The translations under genes and the position numbers were made by a program. Positions 23,125-32,037 of a stretch of 64,000 nucleotides of DNA are shown here, piece after piece. This DNA is from CAVUCH01 sp963739995. GTDB lineage: Bacteria > Acidobacteriota > Vicinamibacteria > Vicinamibacterales > JAENWD01. Under the pieces are notes generated by a model. It was not told where the DNA came from. It ran no database searches and saw only the letters and a program-made list of their open reading frames with translations. The stretch is from NCBI GenBank assembly GCA_963739995.1, contig CAVUCH010000012.1:1-64000 (forward strand). The letters run 5' to 3'. Every line of letters begins with the position of its first letter. The first letter of the stretch is position 1.

Positions 23125-26100
23125 GTTCTCACGCCTTCGAGATCGGGATTCGGGTTGCGCACCTTGGCCAGATAGGTCGTCCTGGGCTTGGTGTTCAGCT
23201 CACCGAGGAGCGCGTAGTTGCGGGGATCGGCCTTCGCCTTCACCACCCGGCTCGATTGGTCCCGAAGGTTTCCGAACTCTATCGCCGAAGCGGGGCAGGC
23301 CTGCTGGCAGGCCGTTTTCACGTCGCCGTCACGAAGCTCGCGGCCCTCGAGCTTCGCGTCGATCTTCACCCGGTTGATCCTCTGCGTGCAGTACGTGCAC
23401 TTTTCCATGACGCCCCTCGCGCGAACCGTCACGTCGGGGTTCATCGCGAGCCGGAGAATGTCGGGCGTGTCCTTGGTGAAGTTGAAGAAGTTGAACCGGC
23501 GCACCTTGTAGGGACAATTGTTCGAGCAGTAGCGGGTCCCGATGCACCGGTTGTAGACCATCACGTTGAGACCCTGCGAGTCGTGAACGGTCGCGGCCAC
23601 AGGGCAGACCTGCTCGCAGGGCGCATCCTCGCAGTGCATGCAGGGAACCGGCTGGAAAACGATCTCCGGGCTGCCCGAGGGCTCCCCGGAGAAGTACCGG
23701 TCGACCCGCAGCCAGTGCATCTCGCGGCCCTTGTTGACCTGGATCTTGCCCACGACGGGCACGTTGTTCTCGCTCTGGCAGGCCGTCATGCACGCGTTGC
23801 AGCCGATGCAGGAGTTCAGGTCGATCGTCATCCCCCACTGCTGACCCTTATCGTAGGCATGCTCCTTCCAGAGTGAGAAGTGATGCGGGTCATCCTCGAA
23901 GACGCCGAGTGCGCCGGGCACTCCTCCCTCTTTCGGGGCTCGCGGGGATTCCCCGGCATGCGTGCTCTCGGCTGCCGGCGGCCGGGACGCCAATTCCGAT
24001 CGAAGCTCGGTCAGGGTCGACTCGCGGACGATGGGGCGCCCCTCCATGCTGCCGTGGTTCTGGGTCGCCGAGAGCGAGTACGTGCGCGCGAGCTTGGTGA
24101 GTTTGGCCCCGCTGTCGAACCCAGGTGCTTTCGAGCTTCGGAGCGTGAAGGCGTTGAACCCGACCCCCGAGCCGATCCGACCCGCATGCGAACGGCCATA
24201 GCCGACCGTCAAGGCGACCAGGCCGTCCGCCATGCCGGGGAGGATGCAGACGGGAAGCTCGAGCGAGCGGCCCGAGTAATCGACACGGATCACATCCTCG
24301 CTCGCAAGGCCGAGCGTTTCGGCCGTCTTGGGGCTCACGAGCGCGGGGTTGTCCCAGGTGAGCTTGGTGAGGGGATCGGGAAGCTCCTGCAGCCACCCGT
24401 CGTTCGCGAATCGGCCGTCGTGAAGCGACGGGGAGGGGAGGAACACGATCTCGAGGCCACGCGCAGATCCCGCCGCGGCCCGCGCCGCGCCGGCGCCGCC
24501 GGCGATCAGGCGCGCGAGTTCCGCCAGGGGCGCCGCGGTGAGATCGGGAACGACTTCGGGAAGCTCGCTGCCTGAAAGCAACCCATCGTGCAAGACTCGG
24601 TTCCACTTCCTGTCGAACTCGCCCTCGCCCAGGATCGGGTTCCAGGTCTCCCGCACGATGTCGTAACCGGGACGATCCTTGCCTCCCACCATCAGCCCCA
24701 GCACTTCAACCGGGGATCGTCCGCCGAACAGGGGGAGGATCAGTGGCTGGACGACGCTGAGCGTGCCTCCAACCGCGCGCGCGTCTCCCCACGCTTCGAG
24801 GTAGTGAGCCCGCGGGACATGCCACTTCGCCTTGGAGGATGTTTCATCGACGGTGTGCCCGAGCGCGATCGAGTGAGGGACCTTCGCCATCGCCGAGGCG
24901 AAGTCGAGATCGGCGGGGGCATCGAACACGGGATTGCCCCCCAGGACGACGAGCGTCCGAACCGCGCCCCCATTCATCGCGGAAACGAGCGACGTCAGCG
25001 ATCGCACGCTCGGAAGCGACGCGTCCTTGGTCTCGTAGTAGCTGACGGTCTTGCCTGTGTTCCCGAGATATGTGTTCAGCGCGCAGACGGCGGCGTGAAC
25101 GGCCGCAGGCTGGCGTTCCCCAGCCACGATGAGCCCCTTGCCGCGGTTCGCCACAAGGTCCTTGGCAAGGGCGTCGATCCAGCGCGAGTCGACACCCTGG
25201 ATGTCGGCTCCCGCAAGGCTCGCGGCTCCGGCGGTCGGTGGCGCAAGCCGTGCAGCGAGCGCCGCGAGAAACGGGGCGATCTGCCGGCTCTCGAGACGGA
25301 GCCGATGATCGGCCATGGCTCCCGTCAGCGAGTAGATCCCTTCAACCGCGTAGAGCCGGTTCATCGCGGCACCGGATGCTCCCGCGTTCCTTCCCGCCGC
25401 AAAACCTCGCGCGTGACGGATCATCTCCGGGTCGGTGAGAAGCGGGTCGGCGTCGAGGGCGAGAATCACCGCGGCTCGATCGAGGCGGAGCATGAGATCG
25501 ACGTCGCGCCCCGTGGCGTGCCGCAGGCCTGCGAGCCGGCTCTCGTCGCTGACCGCGTCATAGGTCGCCCACTGCAACCGGGGGTAACGGCCACGGAGCT
25601 CGGTGGCGAGGCGCGCAAGGGTGGGCGAGCAGAAGGACTCGGAGAGAATCGCAAGGCCGGCGCCGCCATCCGAGGCATGCGCCTCGGACAGCTCACCCCA
25701 GGCGGTCACGAAATCGCTCCAGGACTTCCGCCTACCCTGCAGTGTGACGGACTGCGAGCGGTCGGGATCGTAGAGGCCGAGCACGGACGCCTGGACAAGC
25801 GAGCTCGAGGCACCGAGGGTCGAGGGGTGCGAAGGGTTTCCCTCGATCTTGGTCGGTCGCCCTTCGTGGCTCTCGACGATCAGGCCGTAGGCGCTCCGGC
25901 GGAACGGCATGGCCGTCGCGTAGTAGCGGGGGATCCCGGGGACGATCTCCTCGGGAGCGGTGACAAAGGGGACGATCTCTTCGACCGGGCGTCGGCACCC
26001 CGCGATCCCCGCGAGCGACAGCGATGCGCCCAGGAGCATCATCATGTCGCGCCGGGTGACCCCTTCGGCAAGCTCCGAGGCGCCTTCCGGAAATTCCCGC

Positions 26101-26168
26101 TCGAGAGAGGCGCGGAATTCGGGACGATCCTCGATCTGCGCGAGACTTCGCCAATAGGTTCGACTCAC
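23121..26168 (-). CDS. actB: ActB: molybdopterin-oxidoreductase-like plus ferredoxin subunit of alternative complex III
   Basis: 1015 residues. GTG 26168 is preferred because it overlaps the actA stop as GTGA and gives the family-like start VSRTYWRSL; ATG 26186 is also open. The N-terminal part carries a Tat-like TRRDMMMLLGASLSL with AGC. Residues 60-730 resemble the molybdopterin oxidoreductase fold, which in this family usually lacks the cofactor. From about residue 780 come four iron-sulfur motifs: CIGCNACMTAC, CMHCEDAPCEQVC, CIGTRYCSNNC and CTYC...CQQAC. In known complexes these clusters relay electrons from quinol to the c hemes of ActA/ActE. The gene order actA-actB-actE is typical, but the quinol-site partner ActC is missing downstream. 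Confidence 0.9.
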   Translation of the reverse strand: MSRTYWRSLAQIEDRPEFRASLEREFPEGASELAEGVTRRDMMMLLGASLSLAGIAGCRRPVEEIVPFVTAPEEIVPGIPRYYATAMPFRRSAYGLIVESHEGRPTKIEGNPSHPSTLGASSSLVQASVLGLYDPDRSQSVTLQGRRKSWSDFVTAWGELSEAHASDGGAGLAILSESFCSPTLARLATELRGRYPRLQWATYDAVSDESRLAGLRHATGRDVDLMLRLDRAAVILALDADPLLTDPEMIRHARGFAAGRNAGASGAAMNRLYAVEGIYSLTGAMADHRLRLESRQIAPFLAALAARLAPPTAGAASLAGADIQGVDSRWIDALAKDLVANRGKGLIVAGERQPAAVHAAVCALNTYLGNTGKTVSYYETKDASLPSVRSLTSLVSAMNGGAVRTLVVLGGNPVFDAPADLDFASAMAKVPHSIALGHTVDETSSKAKWHVPRAHYLEAWGDARAVGGTLSVVQPLILPLFGGRSPVEVLGLMVGGKDRPGYDIVRETWNPILGEGEFDRKWNRVLHDGLLSGSELPEVVPDLTAAPLAELARLIAGGAGAARAAAGSARGLEIVFLPSPSLHDGRFANDGWLQELPDPLTKLTWDNPALVSPKTAETLGLASEDVIRVDYSGRSLELPVCILPGMADGLVALTVGYGRSHAGRIGSGVGFNAFTLRSSKAPGFDSGAKLTKLARTYSLSATQNHGSMEGRPIVRESTLTELRSELASRPPAAESTHAGESPRAPKEGGVPGALGVFEDDPHHFSLWKEHAYDKGQQWGMTIDLNSCIGCNACMTACQSENNVPVVGKIQVNKGREMHWLRVDRYFSGEPSGSPEIVFQPVPCMHCEDAPCEQVCPVAATVHDSQGLNVMVYNRCIGTRYCSNNCPYKVRRFNFFNFTKDTPDILRLAMNPDVTVRARGVMEKCTYCTQRINRVKIDAKLEGRELRDGDVKTACQQACPASAIEFGNLRDQSSRVVKAKADPRNYALLGELNTKPRTTYLAKVRNPNPDLEGVRT

Positions 26169-26809
26169 CGGTGGCACCCCGAACAATCAGTCGGCGGATT
26201 GACCGGGCGTTTGCCGAGCTGCGCCGCGAGCATCCGGACGTCGCGGGGAGGGGTCCACTTCATGTTTGTGACCTCCGAGACGGGGCGTCTGTTGGGACCG
26301 GGGTTGCGGTGGCAGTCGAGGCACCAGCTCATACTGAGGGGTGTCATCTGGGTGACCGTTTCCATCTGGTCGATGCGGCCGTGGCAGGTGACACAGCCGA
26401 TTCCTGCCGCCACGTGCGCATTGTGGGCGAAATAGGCGTAGTCGGGAAGCTTGTGGACGCGAATCCAGCGCATCGGCCGGCCGCTCTGGGCGCTTTCGCG
26501 AATCGGTGCGAGCGTCTCGCTATCCTTCTTCACGAGCGCATGGCAGTTCATGCACGTGCGCGTGGGCGGAACGTTCGCGACGGGAGAGCTCTCGACCGAG
26601 GCGTGGCAGTATCGGCAATCGAGACCAAGCTCGCCGACGTGGAGCTTGTGGCTGTACGGGACGGGTTGAACGGGACGGTAGCCCACGTCCGTGTACCACG
26701 GAGAGAAGTAGTACCAGACGCCCGCGATCGCGAGCATCGGACCGAGGCTGCCGGCGATGGCGGCCACGATCGGGAGCTTGTTCCACCAGGGGGGGAAGAT
26801 TTGGGCCAA
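26165..26809 (-). CDS. actA: ActA: membrane-anchored pentaheme cytochrome c
   Basis: 214 residues with one N-terminal membrane helix (KLPIVAAIAGSLGPMLAIAG) and five CxxCH motifs (CRYCH, CMNCH, CVTCH, CLDCH, CSGCH), the number usual for ActA of alternative complex III. Heme-linked His occur between them (HKLHVGELGL; HNAHVAAGIG). The start must be TTG 26809, because an in-frame TAG lies two codons upstream; GGAG is nine bases before. It is the first gene of an eight-gene operon reaching to 15158 and receives electrons from ActB iron-sulfur clusters in the known complexes. Confidence 0.9.
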   Translation of the reverse strand: MAQIFPPWWNKLPIVAAIAGSLGPMLAIAGVWYYFSPWYTDVGYRPVQPVPYSHKLHVGELGLDCRYCHASVESSPVANVPPTRTCMNCHALVKKDSETLAPIRESAQSGRPMRWIRVHKLPDYAYFAHNAHVAAGIGCVTCHGRIDQMETVTQMTPLSMSWCLDCHRNPGPNRRPVSEVTNMKWTPPRDVRMLAAQLGKRPVNPPTDCSGCHR

Positions 26810-26945
26810 CGGCTAGGGCTCCGGAGCGTTCGAGGACAGTTGCCCAGGCCGCGAGTCCGCGATGGAACTGTGATGCCGCATCCGCGCGCCCGCAAAGAAT
26901 CCCTTCGCAGTGGGAACGACCGAAATTTCTGCTATTGAGGCCGCG

Positions 26946-26975
26946 ATATTACCCACGAACTCGGAAGACGGTCAA
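26946..26975 (-). promoter_or_regulatory. Sigma70-type promoter for the act operon
   Basis: On the minus strand TTGACC (26975-26970) and TAATAT (26951-26946) are 18 bases apart. Transcription would start near 26939, leaving a leader of about 130 bases before actA. No operator is evident. Confidence 0.45.
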
Positions 26976-27102
26976 GCGCGAAGCGCCCCTCCCGAGCGGG
27001 GCCAGCGAGTCGCCGCTCTGTCGCTGCAGTCCGCCTCCTGTTCGAGCGGCACATACGGCAGGCATGGTGGTCGGCGGGAAATCGGCGATGCGAGAGGCGG
27101 CC

Positions 27103-27840
27103 TTAGTCCAGGCGGCGCACGGTGCCCTTTGCGCGGTCCACACGGTGGTCGGCGTAACTCACGACTGCGTGCACCTCGCCGCTCTCGAAGTCGTAGACAT
27201 GCACGTTGGTCGTCCGGTCCTCCTGCCAGGTGATCATCAGCAGATGTGGTTTGAGATGCGTGACCGGTATGCGGGAGAGATCCGGAGAACCAGCGGACCT
27301 GCGAAGGATCGTAATCCTGGACTCCGAGTCCAGCCGTACACGTGTTGCCGTTCCACCGAGATCTATCTTGTACGTCCGACCAGGCGTGGGATCGCGAAGC
27401 GAGGCGTCGACTGGCGGCGCCGGGTGCGACTCCAGCGAATGCCATGCCCATCTGCCGTAGAACTCGATGGCTTCCGCGCCGTGGGTGCCCAGGATGTCCG
27501 CAGCGGCCTCACGCTTGTCACGTTTCTTCGCGAGCACCATGATCACGCTTCGGCCCGCCCGCACGTCTTCTATCAAATGCTGCAGGTGTCTGCCCTCGTC
27601 GCCGAGCGTTCGAGTCAACGTCCGTTGAAACTGCGCCAGGAACCTATGCTCGGCGCCCGTGGGATCCGGACGGTGGAGGTCCTCTTCGCCATGGAGGATG
27701 TCGATGTCCTGCCGCGAGAACCCGAACTGCAGCAAGGCCTCGATGGCAGCCCGAGCATGCTTCGGGTCGACGATGGTGCCCACCACGCGATTCGTTGGAT
27801 ACGCGATAAAGTCGTCTCGTTCGGGCATGTCGCCAGCCAT
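27103..27840 (-). CDS. Two-domain protein: stress-protein-like N-terminus and MoaF-like C-terminus
   Basis: 245 residues. The N-terminal 120 residues (NRVVGTIVDPKHARAAIEALLQFGF, DIDILHGEE, AGRSVIMVLAKKRDKREAAADIL) resemble the YflT/general-stress 17M type of small alpha/beta domain. The C-terminal 100 residues (TYKIDLGGTATRVRLDSES, LLMITWQEDRTTNVHVYDFESG) fit the MoaF lipocalin-like domain. No signal peptide, so it is cytosolic. A weak hairpin with 5-bp arms (26985-27002) lies downstream and may terminate it. MoaF proteins are associated with molybdenum-enzyme or aromatic-amine genes, but nothing nearby proves such a link. The fusion is unusual; domain calls are by pattern. Confidence 0.65.
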   Translation of the reverse strand: MAGDMPERDDFIAYPTNRVVGTIVDPKHARAAIEALLQFGFSRQDIDILHGEEDLHRPDPTGAEHRFLAQFQRTLTRTLGDEGRHLQHLIEDVRAGRSVIMVLAKKRDKREAAADILGTHGAEAIEFYGRWAWHSLESHPAPPVDASLRDPTPGRTYKIDLGGTATRVRLDSESRITILRRSAGSPDLSRIPVTHLKPHLLMITWQEDRTTNVHVYDFESGEVHAVVSYADHRVDRAKGTVRRLD

Positions 27841-28039
27841 CGCAGTGCGATTGGCGGGCGATCATACACGATGTCACAGCGTGGGGCGAGGCAGAAAAGG
27901 GGATGATCATCGGGGCGACCACAGCCCACCGACGACCACACCCCCTCGATCACGTCATTGCCGAGCTGCCGCTGATCGCTGCTGACGGGTCCCGGGCTCT
28001 CGTGCGCTGCCATCCTCTCCAAGCCGGCCGCTCAGGGCC

Positions 28040-29380
28040 TCAGAACAGCTCCCCGAACAACCCCCAGAACTTCTCCCGCGACTTGTCGGCGAGAGATCGC
28101 TGACGCCATCTGTCCAGCGTCAATCGCTGCGAGCGCCGCATATCCGCCTCGAAAGTTTCCGTCAGGCGCGCGGCGAGGTTGCGGTCGGCAATGGCGACGT
28201 TGATCTCGTCGTTCAGCTCCATCGACCGGTTGTCGAAGTTGGTGGACCCGACGATGCTCCAGGTGCCGTCGACGATGAGGGCTTTGACGTGCATCATCGT
28301 CGGCTGGAATTCGTGGATCTCGATCCCCGCCTCGAGCAGCGCGTCGTAATCGGCGCGGCTGGCGTACTTCACGGGCTTGGCGTCGGTGAGATCGCCTTCG
28401 ACGAGCAGCCGCACCCGCACGCCGCGGCGACGCGCCTCGGTCAACGACCAGCGCGTCGACTCGTCGAGCACCACGTAGGGTGACTGGAGGTCGAGCGTGC
28501 GCCGCGCGCCGGCCAGGCTGAGCAGGTAGAGCAGCTTCACGCGGTTGCTCCCGCCGCTCGGCGAGCTCCACGCCACGATGGATCGTGCGCGTGTCTCGGC
28601 CGGCGCGGGACGCAGATCGAGGCGTGCATCGCTCGTCCGGCCGGTCTCGGCCCAGTTCTCGTAGAACCCCGCTTCGAGCATCGTGACGGCCGGCCCGGTC
28701 ACCCGCAGGTGAGTGTCACGCCAGTGTTCAGGCGCATCGGCATCCCCGAGCCAGTGATCGGCCACACCAGCCCCGCCGGTGAATGCCACATCGCCGTCGA
28801 TGACGAGAATCTTGCGGTGGGTGCGGTAGTTGATCTCCTCGAGGGAGTACCAGTGCACCGGGTTGAACGTGCCGATCTGCGCGCCGGCGCGCTGCAGCCG
28901 CTCGACGTGTCCGCGCTCCATCGCACTTGCCCCGACGGCGTCGACGATCAGGCGGACCTCCACTCCCCTGGCCGCGGCGTCGGCGAGCGCGGTGGTGAAG
29001 TCTTCCGCGACCTTCCCGGTGTCGTAGATATAGGTCTCGAAGTTGATCCGCCGCCGTGCCTGACGGATGGCATCCAGCATCGCGGGGAAGATCTGGACCC
29101 CGTTGACGAGAATCTGGTACTCATCGCCCCGGGTAATCCCGCTCCCGGTGAGAGAGGCGACGTAGTCGGGGAAGACGGGGTCTTCCGCTGCGACACCGCT
29201 CTTGATGTGGAGGGTTTCCTGATCCTGCGCCAGCAGCAGGGCAAACGCGACGACGATGACGACGACCACCGAAATTTTGACGAGTACAGGCGCTCGTCGG
29301 CGCACTCGAGCACGAAGGGGCGCGGCGGGGAGCGGCCCGGTCGAGGAGTCTTGATCGGGGAGCGGGGAACGCAGCGACAT
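28040..29380 (-). CDS. Cardiolipin synthase-like phospholipase D protein
   Basis: 446 residues with one N-terminal membrane helix (VKISVVVVIVVAFALLLAQ) and two phospholipase-D motifs: HRKILVIDGDVAFTGG (HKD-type, HxKxxxxD) in the first half and HVKALIVDGTWSIVGSTNFD in the second. In between, INFETYIYDTGKVAE and TLDLQSPYVVLDES match the ClsA/ClsB layout. It condenses phosphatidylglycerol molecules (or exchanges head groups) at the inner membrane. Single gene; a divergent plus-strand DUF411 gene starts 190 bases away. Both active sites are complete, so it should be functional. Confidence 0.88.
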   Translation of the reverse strand: MSLRSPLPDQDSSTGPLPAAPLRARVRRRAPVLVKISVVVVIVVAFALLLAQDQETLHIKSGVAAEDPVFPDYVASLTGSGITRGDEYQILVNGVQIFPAMLDAIRQARRRINFETYIYDTGKVAEDFTTALADAAARGVEVRLIVDAVGASAMERGHVERLQRAGAQIGTFNPVHWYSLEEINYRTHRKILVIDGDVAFTGGAGVADHWLGDADAPEHWRDTHLRVTGPAVTMLEAGFYENWAETGRTSDARLDLRPAPAETRARSIVAWSSPSGGSNRVKLLYLLSLAGARRTLDLQSPYVVLDESTRWSLTEARRRGVRVRLLVEGDLTDAKPVKYASRADYDALLEAGIEIHEFQPTMMHVKALIVDGTWSIVGSTNFDNRSMELNDEINVAIADRNLAARLTETFEADMRRSQRLTLDRWRQRSLADKSREKFWGLFGELF

Positions 29381-29569
29381 GCCTGTATCTCAGCAATAGG
29401 GATGCCGCCTCTGTCGGCGGACGACGTGGCGGTGTGATCCGGCTGAAGGCCGGAACCGCGACCGTCGAGGCTCACCAGGCGGCAGATCTGACCCGGGACA
29501 CCGGACCCACACCCGTCCGACGCCACAGGAGACGGGGCCATGCTGTATCGTTGAACGACAGGAGTTCGA

Positions 29570-30046
29570 ATGACCTCAATGCTGATGAGGACCGCTTTGC
29601 TCTCCCTGCCGATACTGGCGTTGGTGTCGCTGCCTTCCAGCGCTCAGCCGGCCCGGCCGCGCAAACCCGCGGTCAGCGCAATGCAGGTCTACCGGAGCCC
29701 AACGTGCGGCTGCTGCGGGAAATGGGTGGACCATGTGAAGGCGGCCGGCTTCAGCCCCGCGGTTCACCAGATTGAGGATGTCTCTCCGGTGAAGGCCAAG
29801 GGCGGGGTGCCCGAGAATCTGCGGTCGTGCCACACGGCCCTGATCGGCGGCTATGTCATCGAGGGGCACGTGCCCGCGGACGTCATCGAGCAACTGCTCA
29901 CCGAGAAGCCGACGATCGCCGGCCTCGCCGTCCCCGGCATGCCGATCGGCTCACCGGGGATGGAGCAGGGCGCCCGTGTCGATCCGTACGAAGTGATTGC
30001 CTTCACGAAGGAAGGAAAGCGGTCCGTATACGCGAAACGGCCCTGA
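29570..30046 (+). CDS. DUF411 exported metal-binding protein
   Basis: 158 residues. AGGAG lies seven bases before ATG 29570. The signal peptide MLMRTALLSLPILALVSLPSS is cleaved near AQP. The DUF411 hallmark is clear: VYRSPTCGCCGKWVDHVKAAG, then NLRSCHTALIGGYVIEGHVPADVI, LLTEKPTIAGLAVPGMPIGSPGME, and a C-terminal strand. The CGCC and the later Cys-His are likely copper-binding; members are often found with copper-resistance genes, though none are visible here. Periplasmic. Family assignment is very secure, exact role less so. Confidence 0.9.
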   Translation: MTSMLMRTALLSLPILALVSLPSSAQPARPRKPAVSAMQVYRSPTCGCCGKWVDHVKAAGFSPAVHQIEDVSPVKAKGGVPENLRSCHTALIGGYVIEGHVPADVIEQLLTEKPTIAGLAVPGMPIGSPGMEQGARVDPYEVIAFTKEGKRSVYAKRP

Positions 30047-30197
30047 GAAGCTGACAGGTTATGCCCGGGCCGCCTCGAGGAGGCAACGGGCGTGCCCTCG
30101 AGAAGATAGCGGCCGGCCAGCAGCCTGCACCGTGGGTCGCCCAGGCGTCTCCTCCCCGGCCGTACGCATTTGGTTGCAACCGGAGATGACCGCGCAA

Positions 30198-30221
30198 GGC
30201 CGGGGCGGATGCGCCCCGGCC
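30198..30221. terminator. Bidirectional terminator-like hairpin
   Basis: Two perfect 10-bp GC-only arms (GGCCGGGGCG and its complement) around a GATG loop, placed between the convergent DUF411 and YjbR-like genes. There is no T-run on either side, so Rho-independent activity is uncertain. Confidence 0.55.
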
Positions 30222-30246
30222 TGGCGCCTTCTCGTGGTCGAGGACG

Positions 30247-30627
30247 TTACGCCTTGCGCTTGCGCGAACTCGTCGAGCGCGCGGCGGATGGTTTCGAAGC
30301 CCTTGCCGGGGCTGGAGCGCTCGCGACGTTCTGCCAGGCCAGCAGGACGGCGGCGCGCACTGCCGCTTCCTCGGCTGCATCCAGTCGGACCACGGTCCAT
30401 CCCTGCAGGCCCCATTTGCCAGCGGCAGGCGTGAACATGCCCGGGTAGGCCCGCAACACTTCCCGCTGTTCGTCCGGTGTGAGCTTGACTGTCCCCGTTT
30501 GCTCGTTCGCGTGCAGGCTGGCGAAGATGCGCCCGCCCGCGCGGAAATCCGGGTGGCCCATGTGAGCGCCCTCGCTTGCGCCATTCAGGCGTAGGGCGAG
30601 ATCGCGGAAGTCATCTGCCGTCAGCAT
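30247..30627 (-). CDS. MmcQ/YjbR-family DNA-binding-like protein
   Basis: 126 residues from ATG 30627 (30648 is a second in-frame option). The family pattern is visible: MLTADDFRDLALRLNGASEGAHMGHPDFRAGG, IFASLHANEQTGTVKLTP and WGLQGWTVVRLDAAEEA with the C-terminal helix. The tail is Ala/Ser/Lys rich. YjbR-like proteins have a CyaY-like fold and bind DNA in at least one case; most are uncharacterised. It lies 97 bases after the DinB gene on the same strand and may belong to the ArsR operon. The 5' part of the longer open frame (to 30837) overlaps the DinB gene and is not used. Confidence 0.8.
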   Translation of the reverse strand: MLTADDFRDLALRLNGASEGAHMGHPDFRAGGRIFASLHANEQTGTVKLTPDEQREVLRAYPGMFTPAAGKWGLQGWTVVRLDAAEEAAVRAAVLLAWQNVASAPAPARASKPSAARSTSSRKRKA

Positions 30628-30724
30628 GCTTGCACCCGACGCGGGCATCAGTGCGCTCCTGACAGGTGACGGGCGCCGACGCTGCGCTCGTTCACTTGCC
30701 ATTCGCCACTGACGCGAAGGAGTC

Positions 30725-31249
30725 TCACCGTGCTCCGGCGGCCGCGGGCATGGAAAACGGATTCTCATCTGCCGACGGGCCATACACCGACGGCACCGGC
30801 AGATCGAGCAGCCGCAGATACACCAGCAGCTGTCCACGATGGTGATACCAGTGGTTCAACATGACGGCGCGCACGAGCGCGGCCCTCGGCATCGCCATGA
30901 TCTCTCGTCCGCCGGCCATGAGCCTCCATGTCGCGCCCATCGCGGCGTCGTCGAAGCCTCCCAGATGGTGCCGGGCCTTTGCAACGCTCGCCGTGAGCGC
31001 GGGGACGAGCTGGGCGGCGGTTGCGGCTTCCTCCTGCACGAACACCGGGGGCTCGGGGACTGTGTCCATCGACCCGAGCTCTGCGACGTTGCCCGGCAGC
31101 GTCGCGACATGCAGCGCCAGTTGCCCGAGCGACATCGATTTCGGATGCGGCTTCCACGACAGATGGGCCTGCGGCACGCGTTCCAGCACGCGCCGCGTGG
31201 TGACTGATTCCTGTTCCAGCTCGGCGAGCATCGCGTCAATGATGGCCAT
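30725..31249 (-). CDS. DinB-family protein
   Basis: 174 residues from ATG 31249 with GAGGAG seven bases upstream. The DinB/YfiT four-helix pattern is visible: AELEQESVTTRRVLERVPQ, WKPHPKSMSLGQLALHVATLP, RAVMLNHWYHHRGQLLVYLRLL. The His residues in HVATLP and NHWYHHRGQ are the usual metal ligands. DinB-like proteins are putative metal-dependent thiol S-transferases. The gene follows the SRPBCC gene by 10 bases, and the same ArsR-SRPBCC-DinB combination is common in soil bacteria, so it is very likely controlled by the ArsR protein. Confidence 0.88.
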   Translation of the reverse strand: MAIIDAMLAELEQESVTTRRVLERVPQAHLSWKPHPKSMSLGQLALHVATLPGNVAELGSMDTVPEPPVFVQEEAATAAQLVPALTASVAKARHHLGGFDDAAMGATWRLMAGGREIMAMPRAALVRAVMLNHWYHHRGQLLVYLRLLDLPVPSVYGPSADENPFSMPAAAGAR

Positions 31250-31259
31250 GGCAGCTCCT

Positions 31260-31712
31260 CTACTCCACACTGTTGGTTTCCGCAGCCCTGCGCACGCGCG
31301 CGTGCAGAGCGGCCCATCCCGTGCCCAGCTGCGGGCGGTGATCCTCCGGGAACGGGCCCACCACCGTGTGCGTGAACGTGATGAGGGAGCCGCCGTCCAC
31401 GTCGCTCAACCGATACAGCAGGTTCGAGGTCGCGGCGGTGGACATGAAGAGCGGTCCCCAGATTTCGAGCAGCACGGGCCGCTTGATGCTCTGGACGAAG
31501 CCCCACAAGTGCCCGTTCTCGCCGCCAAGGTCGCGGAACCAGCGCCCTCCCGGACGGGGCTCGAGCACCATCGGCAGGGGCTTGCCGTCGGGCGTTTCGT
31601 TCAGCCGGCCCATGTGCGCGATCAGCGATGCGAACGTCTTTTCGAGCGTCGCCCGGACAAGGATCTCCTCCGTGATGGTGAACGCCTGCCCCACCGGTGC
31701 CAATGTCGTCAT
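31260..31712 (-). CDS. SRPBCC (AHSA1-type) protein
   Basis: 150 residues from ATG 31712, with GAGGAGG seven bases upstream; the frame upstream overlaps the ArsR gene. The START/Bet v1-like pattern FTITEEILVRATLEKTFASL, then GGRWFRDLGGENGHLWGFVQ, LLEIWGPL, GSLITFTHTVVGPFPEDH and a long C-terminal helix identify an AHSA1-like domain. It binds hydrophobic ligands in known members; the ligand here is unknown. It overlaps the ArsR stop by 4 bases and precedes DinB by 10 bases. Confidence 0.88.
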   Translation of the reverse strand: MTTLAPVGQAFTITEEILVRATLEKTFASLIAHMGRLNETPDGKPLPMVLEPRPGGRWFRDLGGENGHLWGFVQSIKRPVLLEIWGPLFMSTAATSNLLYRLSDVDGGSLITFTHTVVGPFPEDHRPQLGTGWAALHARVRRAAETNSVE

Positions 31713-32032
31713 CGCTCCTCCTCGGCATGTGCCTTGATTCGTCGCAGCTGTCCGCGCCAGTGCCGCGCAAACATGCCGCTCCAATCGTGAATCGTGCGCA
31801 GCGTCTCGGCGTTGATCCGATACAGGCTCCGCTTCCCGTCCCGCCGGACGCGTACCAGCCCGACGTCTCGCAAGACCTGCAAGTGCTTCGACACGGACGG
31901 CTGCCGGAGCTCGAGCGCATCAGCGATGTCGGTCACCGACCGCTCGTCGCCGGCGATGAACTCGAGGATGTGACGCCGGCGCGGTTCGGCAATCGCGTTG
32001 AAGGGATCGGAGGTCGTCGAGGCGCGAGCCAT
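31709..32032 (-). CDS. ArsR-family winged-helix repressor
   Basis: 107 residues. The domain reads DPFNAIAEPRRRHILEFIAGDERSVTDIAD, ELRQPSVSKHLQVLRDVGLV (recognition helix) and RRDGKRSLYRINAETLR (wing). No Cys metal site typical of ArsR/SmtB is present, so it probably senses something other than arsenite. It is the first gene of a four-gene unit with SRPBCC, DinB and perhaps YjbR. A palindrome between its own -35 and -10 boxes strongly suggests autorepression. Translation seems to start directly at the 5' end of the mRNA. Confidence 0.9.
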   Translation of the reverse strand: MARASTTSDPFNAIAEPRRRHILEFIAGDERSVTDIADALELRQPSVSKHLQVLRDVGLVRVRRDGKRSLYRINAETLRTIHDWSGMFARHWRGQLRRIKAHAEEER

Positions 32033-32037
32033 GCGAC

